Shown piece by piece: positions 58,131-64,000 of a stretch of DNA of 64,000 nucleotides. The translations under genes and the position numbers were made by a program. Origin of the DNA: PCC-6802 sp943367755 (GTDB taxonomy: Bacteria; Cyanobacteriota; Cyanobacteriia; Pseudanabaenales; Pseudanabaenaceae); contig CALRKB020000008.1 in NCBI GenBank assembly GCA_943367755.1, forward strand, positions 1 to 64,000, written 5' to 3'. Below the pieces are notes generated by a model. It was not told the DNA's origin, searched no databases, and saw nothing but the letters and a program-made list of their open reading frames with translations. Numbering within the stretch: position 1 is the first letter of the stretch; every line of letters begins with the position of its first letter.

Positions 58131-59948
58131 ATGAATAAAATAGACTTTACATTTTCGGACACAATTGCTGGTTATGTGACATCTTTTGACTCAGGTAAAG
58201 ACATCTTTGGTCTCAAGACTTCGGATGGGAGGGAATATCAAGTCAAACTCACAGCAACAACCTACGCCGAACTGACCCGCAATCTGGGAGAACCATACCA
58301 AGATTGTACTGGACAGATATCGGCAATGTTGGTTCCTGGCCGTTATATGTATGCATACGGTTGCTTCTATCCAGAGCAAGGGGATCTAAAGTTTGAAGCC
58401 AAGCGCATCATTTTTAATGGGCGTACCGAGAAAGAATATCGATTTGAAAAGCAGAACTGGTGGATTAATCAAATTCGCGAGTTAGGTGATTTTTATCTGC
58501 GTGCCCAGTTTCAGGGTAAGCCAATCGACTACCGCGACTATCGCACAACACTGGCCATCACCGGCGAGAAAAAAGGCGATCACCGTCAGGAAACTGATAC
58601 AATCTCCCGTCTTGTCTACGGTTTTGCCACTGCCTATATGATGACTGGGGAAGAAAAATTCCTGGAAGCGGCAGAGAAAGGTACCGAATATCTGCGCGAT
58701 CATATGCGGTTCTACGATCCTGACGAGAACCTGATTTACTGGTATCACGGTATCGATGTTTCCGGCAATCGCGAAACCAAAGTGTTTGCGTCGGAATTTG
58801 GTGATGACTATATGGGTATCCCCGCCTACGAGCAAATTTATGCACTGGCGGGTCCCACCCAAACCTATCGGTTAACTGGCGACCCCCGCATTCTTGAAGA
58901 TGCCGAGAGGACTATCGATCTATTTGATAAATATTTTCTCGATAAGGAAAAGGGTGGCTATTTCTCACACCTCGATCCGATCACGCTCGATGCCCGTAGC
59001 TCCTCCTTGCCAGAACGCAATCGAGGGAAGAAAAATTGGAACTCCGTGGGCGATCACGCACCGGCATATCTAATTAATCTGTACCTGGCCACAGGCGAGC
59101 CAAAATATGCCGACTTCCTGGAATATACATTTGACACGATCGCCAAGTACTTCCCTGACTACGACAATAGCCCCTTTGTTCAGGAGAAATTCTTTGAAGA
59201 CTGGAGTAAAGATCAAACTTGGGGCTGGCAGCAAAACCGTGCTGTAGTTGGGCATAACCTCAAGATCTCCTGGAACTTGATGCGCATGCAAAGCCTCAAG
59301 CCCAAGGATGATTATGTCAAGTTAGCAGAGAAAATTGCTGAGGTCATGCCTGCGGCGGGTAGCGATCGCCAACGTGGCGGTTGGTATGATGTCGTAGAGC
59401 GTACCCTTGGCGAAGGAGAAGAGCACCATCGCTTTGTCTGGCATGATCGCAAAGCCTGGTGGCAACAAGAACAAGCGATCCTGGCCTATCTGATCTTGAC
59501 AGGATGCTTGCACAAAGAAGAATATCATCGACTAGCGAGAGAGTCAGCCGCCTTCTATAACGCTTTCTTCCTCGATCACGACGACGGTGCAGTCTTCTTT
59601 AACGTACTGGCTAATGGCATCCCCTATCTGATGGGAACCGAACGACTCAAAGGCAGCCACTCTATGAGCGGCTATCACTCCTTCGAGCTATGCTACCTGG
59701 CAGCAGTTTATACAAACTTGCTGATTACTAAGCAACCAATGGATCTCTACTTCAACCCCATGCCCGGTGGATTTAAAGACAATATCCTGAGGGTATCTCC
59801 AGATATTCTGCCCCCAGGTAGCATTCGCATAGCTTCCTGCACAATTGACGGCGAATACTACTCTGATTTTGATGCGGAAGGTCTCACCGTAAAGCTACCT
59901 GAATCAAAGGAACGCCTGAAGGTTAAGGTACATATTGTACCGGCCTAG
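58131..59948 (+). CDS. N-acylglucosamine 2-epimerase (AGE) superfamily protein
   Basis: 605 residues, longer than a plain AGE epimerase (about 400). After an N-terminal beta-domain the (alpha/alpha)6 barrel runs from about residue 140 to 540, with TISRLVYGFATAYMMTG, HAPAYLINLYLATGEPKY, RAWWQQEQAILAYL-like and HSFELCYLAAVYTNLL segments holding the usual His/Glu residues. In Synechocystis a homologue (slr1855) opens the icfG cluster, and gene order here matches. Substrate unproven; probably a sugar or glycogen-related compound. A hairpin follows. Confidence 0.75.
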   Translation: MNKIDFTFSDTIAGYVTSFDSGKDIFGLKTSDGREYQVKLTATTYAELTRNLGEPYQDCTGQISAMLVPGRYMYAYGCFYPEQGDLKFEAKRIIFNGRTEKEYRFEKQNWWINQIRELGDFYLRAQFQGKPIDYRDYRTTLAITGEKKGDHRQETDTISRLVYGFATAYMMTGEEKFLEAAEKGTEYLRDHMRFYDPDENLIYWYHGIDVSGNRETKVFASEFGDDYMGIPAYEQIYALAGPTQTYRLTGDPRILEDAERTIDLFDKYFLDKEKGGYFSHLDPITLDARSSSLPERNRGKKNWNSVGDHAPAYLINLYLATGEPKYADFLEYTFDTIAKYFPDYDNSPFVQEKFFEDWSKDQTWGWQQNRAVVGHNLKISWNLMRMQSLKPKDDYVKLAEKIAEVMPAAGSDRQRGGWYDVVERTLGEGEEHHRFVWHDRKAWWQQEQAILAYLILTGCLHKEEYHRLARESAAFYNAFFLDHDDGAVFFNVLANGIPYLMGTERLKGSHSMSGYHSFELCYLAAVYTNLLITKQPMDLYFNPMPGGFKDNILRVSPDILPPGSIRIASCTIDGEYYSDFDAEGLTVKLPESKERLKVKVHIVPA

Positions 59949-59958
59949 AGATCGCGCA

Positions 59959-59999
59959 ATTATTAGCTGCAAGATACCTTTATGCTTGCGGCTAATAAT
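59959..59999 (+). terminator. Intercistronic hairpin after the AGE-family gene
   Basis: A 15-bp stem (ATTATTAGCTGCAAG with CTTGCGGCTAATAAT, one G-U) and 11-base loop lie between the AGE-family and first STAS genes. No T-run follows; it may partly end or stabilise the upstream message. Confidence 0.5.
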
Positions 60000-60032
60000 C
60001 GCTCAAACAGAGGACTTTTGTAAGGAGCAAAC

Positions 60033-60368
60033 ATGGAGATCGATATCAAAACAATTGACCAAGTAACTGTGGTAGAGCTAGCAGGGGATATAGACGCGAA
60101 TACCGCTCCTGCAATCCAAGATAAGGTTTTACCAATTGCGGAGTCTAGCACCAAAATCCTTCTGAATATGTTTAAGGTTCCCTACATGTCTAGTGCGGGG
60201 TTGCGTATGCTATTGTCCCTCTACAGACAGGTAACTGCTAAAGATGGTAAGCTGGTGCTGGTAGGGCTTTCCGAAGAAATTACGGATACCATGTCGATCA
60301 CAGGCTTTCTCGATTTCTTTACTACTCGAGATACTGTTGATGCAGGTTTAGAATTCCTCAATCAATAG
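60033..60368 (+). CDS. STAS-domain anti-sigma factor antagonist (slr1856-like)
   Basis: 111 residues, ATG behind AAGGAG. VVELAGDIDANTAPAIQDK and NMFKVPYMSSAGLRMLLSLYR are the STAS core; the Ser in MSSAGLR is the site phosphorylated by the partner kinase. Unphosphorylated STAS protein binds the RsbW-like kinase encoded at 63102. First of two paralogues in this cluster. It starts the module with glgX, 18 bases on. Confidence 0.92.
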   Translation: MEIDIKTIDQVTVVELAGDIDANTAPAIQDKVLPIAESSTKILLNMFKVPYMSSAGLRMLLSLYRQVTAKDGKLVLVGLSEEITDTMSITGFLDFFTTRDTVDAGLEFLNQ

Positions 60369-60386
60369 GGAGAAAGCAAAAAAGTT

Positions 60387-62516
60387 ATGACATTATCTCG
60401 TATTGACATTCACCCGACGCATACTTCGCCGGATGGCAAGTTTAAGCTGCGGCGCGGGCGACCATTTCCCTTTGGCGCAACGCTAGAGCCTGGTGGGGTT
60501 AACTTCTCGATTTTCTCTAGCTATGCTACCTCTTGCACATTGGTACTATTCAAAAAACACGCCCCCGAGCCAATGGGAGAAATCCCTTTCCCCGATGAAT
60601 TCAGGATTGGCAACGTGTATACCATGGTCGTGTTTGACTTGGACTATGAGAATATCGAATACGGTTTTCGCATGGACGGGCCAAATAGCTTTAGTGATGG
60701 TCAATGGTTTGATAAACGTAAAATTCTCACCGATCCCTATGCCAAAATCATTGGTGGACGAGATGTTTGGGGGGAGACACCAGATTGGAAAAACATTTAT
60801 CATCATCGGGCTCGCATTGCCTTTGATGACTTTGACTGGGAGCACGATCGCCCTCTAGAGATCCCACCCGAAGATCAAATTATCTATGAGATGCATGTGC
60901 GTAGCTTTACGCGCCATCCATCCTCTGGAGTAAAACATAGGGGCACATTTGCAGGTATTCGTGAGAAAATCCCCTATCTCAAAGAGTTGGGCATTACCTC
61001 CGTGGAGCTGATGCCAATTTATGAGTTTGACGAATTTGAGAATAGTCGTCCTAGCCCTGTAACTGGGGAGCTACTAGTAAATTACTGGGGGTACAGTACA
61101 GTAGGATTCTTTGCGCCAAAGGCTGGTTATGCGGCAACCGGCAAAATCGGCATGCAGGTCGATGAGTTAAAAGCTCTGATCAAAGAGTTACACAAACACG
61201 GCCTGGAAGTAATTCTCGACGTGGTGTTTAACCATACTGCCGAAGGTAATGAGAATGGCCCCACCATATCTTTTCGCGGCATTGATAACAAAACCTACTA
61301 CATGCTGACGCCGGAGGGATATTACTACAACTTCAGTGGTTGCGGTAATACCCTCAATTGTAATAACCCGATCGTCCGCAATATTGTGCTTGACTGTTTG
61401 CGCTATTGGGCAGCGGAATATCATATCGATGGTTTCCGCTTTGATCTTGCCTCGATCTTAGGTCGCGATCAGTCGGGTGCACCACTGCCTAATCCACCTT
61501 TATTAGAGACTCTAGCCTTCGATCCGATTTTGGCTAAATGCAAATTGATTGCCGAGGCTTGGGATGCAGGCGGGTTATATCAGGTGGGCTCTTTCCCTGC
61601 CTTTGGGCGGTGGGCAGAGTGGAATGGCAAGTATCGCGATGGCGTGCGTAAGTTCCTCAAGGGCGACTCCGGTCGCGTAGGGGATATGGCACAGCGCCTG
61701 CAAGGATCGCCAGATCTCTATGCGTGGGAAGGCCGCGCCCCTGCGACTTCCATTAACTTCATCACAGCTCATGATGGCTTTACGTTGATGGACATGTTTT
61801 CCTACAACGAAAAGCACAATGAAGCTAACGGCGAAAATAATAACGACGGTAGTAATGATAACGACAGTTGGAACTGTGGTACGGAAGGACTAACCGATGA
61901 CTGGGGGATCAATGCTCTGCGCCATCGTCAGATTAAAAATGCCGTGGCAATCTTAATGGTCAGCCAAGGCGTACCCATGATTTTGATGGGGGATGAGGTG
62001 GGACGGACTCAATATGGTAATAACAATACCTATTGCCACGATAACGATCTCAACTGGTTAGACTGGGAACTGCTCGAAGCTAACCTGGATATATTTCGGT
62101 TTTTCAAGCAGTGTATCGCCTTCCGCAAAGCCCATCCAGTCTTGCGAAATCGATCGCACTTCCGCAACCAAGACTATGTTGGCAGTGGCTATGCCGATAT
62201 TACCTGGCATGGCACCGAAGCTTGGCATGCTGACTGGTCAGATTCCAGCCGTACGCTTGCTTTTATGCTTTGCGGCAAGCATGCTAGAGAAGGTACAGTC
62301 AAAGATAACTACATCTATGTAGCGATGAACATGCATTGGGAGGCCAATTGGTTTGAGATCCCTGGTCTGCCACCGGGGATGAAATGGCATGTGTTTGCGA
62401 ACACAGGTGCCCCCTCGCCTGAGGATATCTGGGAGACTGGCAAAGAGCCGTTACTCTCCAATCAGTACGGTATTCTCCTAGGCGATCGCTCTGTAGCGAT
62501 CTTGGTAGGTAAGTAG
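60387..62516 (+). CDS. glgX: Glycogen debranching enzyme GlgX
   Basis: 709 residues. An N-terminal CBM48 domain (GATLEPGGVNFSIFSSYAT) precedes the GH13 barrel. Catalytic regions are DVVFNHTAEG, GFRFDLASILG (nucleophile Asp), AEAWDAGGLYQ (acid Glu) and NFITAHDGFT (third Asp region). It removes alpha-1,6 branches left by glycogen phosphorylase. Its place between STAS genes suggests control by the partner-switching circuit. Confidence 0.95.
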   Translation: MTLSRIDIHPTHTSPDGKFKLRRGRPFPFGATLEPGGVNFSIFSSYATSCTLVLFKKHAPEPMGEIPFPDEFRIGNVYTMVVFDLDYENIEYGFRMDGPNSFSDGQWFDKRKILTDPYAKIIGGRDVWGETPDWKNIYHHRARIAFDDFDWEHDRPLEIPPEDQIIYEMHVRSFTRHPSSGVKHRGTFAGIREKIPYLKELGITSVELMPIYEFDEFENSRPSPVTGELLVNYWGYSTVGFFAPKAGYAATGKIGMQVDELKALIKELHKHGLEVILDVVFNHTAEGNENGPTISFRGIDNKTYYMLTPEGYYYNFSGCGNTLNCNNPIVRNIVLDCLRYWAAEYHIDGFRFDLASILGRDQSGAPLPNPPLLETLAFDPILAKCKLIAEAWDAGGLYQVGSFPAFGRWAEWNGKYRDGVRKFLKGDSGRVGDMAQRLQGSPDLYAWEGRAPATSINFITAHDGFTLMDMFSYNEKHNEANGENNNDGSNDNDSWNCGTEGLTDDWGINALRHRQIKNAVAILMVSQGVPMILMGDEVGRTQYGNNNTYCHDNDLNWLDWELLEANLDIFRFFKQCIAFRKAHPVLRNRSHFRNQDYVGSGYADITWHGTEAWHADWSDSSRTLAFMLCGKHAREGTVKDNYIYVAMNMHWEANWFEIPGLPPGMKWHVFANTGAPSPEDIWETGKEPLLSNQYGILLGDRSVAILVGK

Positions 62517-62591
62517 TTGTTTGTATAGTCAAATGCTGACCGCATAATTAGATCCAACAACTTTCAACTTCAATAAATAAATGAGGAAATT

Positions 62592-62909
62592 ATGGCTTTT
62601 AGTGCAGAACTAGAAATGACTGATGGCATTGCTAAAATCACTTTGTCAGGCGAACTAGATGCCAGTACAGCGAACATTTTTAAGGAAGAGATTGAAAAGG
62701 CTGCCATTCCAGGTTTAAAGCACCTTGTGCTCTTGATGCAAGATTTGGAATACATGGCTAGTGCGGGTTTAAGAGTCTTGATCTTTGCCAAGCAAAAAAT
62801 GGGTACTAATGTAGATATTTACATTATCAGTCCGCAAGAAACTGTCTTGGACACTTTAGTAAAAACTGGCTACGATCAGAGCGTGATCGTTCAGGATCGC
62901 TATCCTTAA
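62592..62909 (+). CDS. STAS-domain anti-sigma factor antagonist (slr1859-like)
   Basis: 105 residues, ATG behind GAGGAAA. ITLSGELDASTANIFKEE and LVLLMQDLEYMASAGLRVLIFAKQ; the phosphorylatable Ser is the one in MASAGLR. A paralogue of the first STAS protein, followed by a dispersed repeat and the RsbW-like gene. Two STAS proteins with one kinase suggest two inputs or outputs. Confidence 0.92.
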   Translation: MAFSAELEMTDGIAKITLSGELDASTANIFKEEIEKAAIPGLKHLVLLMQDLEYMASAGLRVLIFAKQKMGTNVDIYIISPQETVLDTLVKTGYDQSVIVQDRYP

Positions 62910-62938
62910 ATCAGCGCTTGAAGTTCAGTAATTAGATC

Positions 62939-63004
62939 GTAGGGGCAAGTTCAGCGATCGTATTTGTTAAATCACAAATATGCTTATCCAAAACCTGCCT
63001 CTAC
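62939..63004. repeat. Dispersed inverted repeat, second copy
   Basis: GTAGGGGCAAGTTC at 62939 and AAACCTGCCTCTAC ending at 63004 are imperfect complements and the same type as 19456-19522. Lies between the second STAS gene and the RsbW-like gene. Confidence 0.5.
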
Positions 63005-63101
63005 AGCAACTGATCGCCGATCGCTAGTTGAAGTTTCTAGTTTTGCTGGCAGCTTCTTGATGCATCTAACCATGAGTCATGAGGTGAATTAACGCTTTAA
63101 T

Positions 63102-63533
63102 ATGGAACCATTAGTTGTAGAGGGTAAGCTAGATTCGTTGGGAGCGATCGCGCAGTATGTGATGAAATCAGCTACTGAAGCTGGTCTGGATAAGAAAGCT
63201 GCCTATAGTCTCCGCTTAGCCGTAGATGAAATTGCCACCAACATTATCATCCACGGTTACGAAGAGGCTGGTCTGGAGGGGAATGTAAGCGTCAGTGCTA
63301 ATATCGATCGGCACAGTTTAACAATTAGTTTAGAGGATAGCGCTATTCCCTACGATCCCAATATTAGGAATAAGCCTGAAGACCTGGATCGACATATAGA
63401 GCATCGACAGGTGGGAGGTCTGGGAGTATACCTGGCCTTAGAGGGTGTAGATCAGTTTTTGTATGAGTATGTGGGCGATCGCAATCGCAATATTTTTGTA
63501 GTGAATCGACCAAACCTTGCTGAGGATAATTAG
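63102..63533 (+). CDS. RsbW-like serine kinase / anti-sigma factor (slr1861-like)
   Basis: 143 residues of the GHKL ATPase fold. N box: LRLAVDEIATNIIIHGYEEA; G1-type: LEDSAIPYDP; G2: HRQVGGLGVYLA. It would phosphorylate the STAS proteins and be opposed by the PP2C phosphatase encoded next. In Synechocystis this set (icfG cluster) affects growth on inorganic carbon and glucose. Whether it also binds a sigma factor is not visible. Confidence 0.88.
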   Translation: MEPLVVEGKLDSLGAIAQYVMKSATEAGLDKKAAYSLRLAVDEIATNIIIHGYEEAGLEGNVSVSANIDRHSLTISLEDSAIPYDPNIRNKPEDLDRHIEHRQVGGLGVYLALEGVDQFLYEYVGDRNRNIFVVNRPNLAEDN

Positions 63534-63540
63534 CAATACA

Positions 63541-64000
63541 ATGATTTCGTTAAACCTGAGCAAGCTAGTTGGGAAAAAAGAGACCGCCAGGATTATTAAT
63601 GATGTGGCGGCATCAATAGGCATTCCCGTTGGTATTTATAATACTGAAGGAAAGCTGTTGATGGGTGTTGATGATGAAGAGGCCACAGAAAGATTACCGA
63701 TCAAACTAAGTGATGAAATTGTGGGTTGGGTAAGTGGCGGTGAAAAAGCTAATGGCCTCGCCACGCTCTTATCATTTATGTCTGCCAAAGAGATTGAGAG
63801 AAAACAGCTTGCCGAAGAGATTTTGAATAAATATAAGGAAATTAATCTCTTCTATCAGCTCTCAGAAAAAATCACAGCTTCTTTGGAGCTACCTATAGTC
63901 TGTAATGTGATTATTGAAGAAGCTCGGAAACTGATCAAAACTACCAGTGGTTCGGTAATGTTGCTGAATAAAGAAACTGGGATGTTAGAGATTGTCTCCG
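63541..64000 (+). CDS. icfG: GAF-domain protein, probable IcfG-type PP2C phosphatase (partial)
   Basis: Starts at ATG 63541, seven bases after the RsbW-like stop, and runs off the window after 153 codons. The N-terminal part (LVGKKETARIINDVAASIG) and linker helix (AKEIERKQLAEEILNKYKEI) lead into a GAF domain (LFYQLSEKITASLELPIVC, then SGSVMLLNKETG). The PP2C catalytic domain expected for IcfG (slr1860) is beyond the edge, so the assignment rests on order and the GAF start. Confidence 0.65.
   Translation, partial: MISLNLSKLVGKKETARIINDVAASIGIPVGIYNTEGKLLMGVDDEEATERLPIKLSDEIVGWVSGGEKANGLATLLSFMSAKEIERKQLAEEILNKYKEINLFYQLSEKITASLELPIVCNVIIEEARKLIKTTSGSVMLLNKETGMLEIVS

Noticed and set aside
58482..58862. 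Minus-strand frames opposite the AGE-family gene
   Set aside because: Antisense shadow without start signal or domain.
1..64000. Frequent GCGATCGC octamers as possible uptake or origin signals
   Set aside because: This is the general HIP1 repeat of cyanobacterial genomes, spread evenly in genes and gaps; no cluster or DnaA-box grouping seen.

Overview
The window reads as the chromosome of a cyanobacterium. The octamer GCGATCGC (HIP1) occurs very often in genes and intergenic DNA. The gene content also fits: a high-light-inducible protein, an ssl1498/Psb34-type membrane protein, PacS, V4R and phycobilisome-like proteins in a locus resembling the Synechocystis slr0144-slr0152 photosystem II assembly operon, and an icfG-type cluster. 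I cannot fix the genus from the sequence alone.

Layout. 0-0.4 kb: right end of an IS630-type insertion sequence that has cut a BrnA-like antitoxin gene. 0.4-3.6 kb (minus): queE-queD-queC for the 7-deazaguanine precursor preQ0, then a LivH-type permease. 3.7-6.6 kb: a coiled-coil protein, a DnaJ fragment, hspA with a probable RNA thermometer, glnQ, tRNA-Cys, a Psb34-like gene, tRNA-Leu. 6.7-13.7 kb: a proA paralogue without the catalytic Cys, gloA and an SDR, then ugd and a UDP-xylose synthase gene, with a 127-bp MITE between the last two. 13.8-19.2 kb (minus): the PSII-assembly-like operon, with two V4R proteins, a phycobiliprotein-like protein with the C-x-R-D bilin site, a six-repeat protein, and two receivers that lack the phospho-acceptor Asp, one fused to a [2Fe-2S] ferredoxin. 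19.7-31.3 kb: housekeeping genes (histone-deacetylase family, dacB, gltX, hli, cysH) interrupted at 23.3-26.3 kb by small accessory genes (DUF2442/DUF4160, VapBC, a solitary CHAT-like protein, gene remnants).

31.4-37.0 kb: a P-type ATPase homologue that has lost its catalytic motifs, a membrane-anchored coiled-coil protein ending in a BRCT domain, and a TPR protein. 37.1-45.7 kb: metal homeostasis, with a response regulator, Zn/Cd-type P1B ATPase and EamA permease with a His-rich tail, then a DUF305 protein facing pacS. 45.8-52.7 kb: a Tat-signal SDR, an outer-membrane barrel, the second MITE copy, a HIT-type phosphorylase gene between 63-bp direct repeats, and gspE. 53.2-56.3 kb: gmd, interrupted by a full-size 351-residue intein with homing-endonuclease motifs, followed by fcl. 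56.3-57.7 kb: an RTX-like protein. 58.1-64.0 kb: the icfG-type cluster (AGE-family protein, STAS, glgX, STAS, RsbW-like kinase, and the start of a GAF protein expected to be the PP2C phosphatase), joining glycogen breakdown to a partner-switching circuit.

Functional themes are nucleotide sugars (UDP-GlcA to UDP-xylose, GDP-mannose to GDP-fucose), Cu and Zn homeostasis, and photosystem assembly. The strongest candidates for undescribed biology are the Gmd intein, the pseudo-receiver/V4R/bilin-protein operon, the catalytically dead P-type ATPase, the coiled-coil/BRCT protein and the MITE family. Gene identities come from reading motifs; no searches were run.
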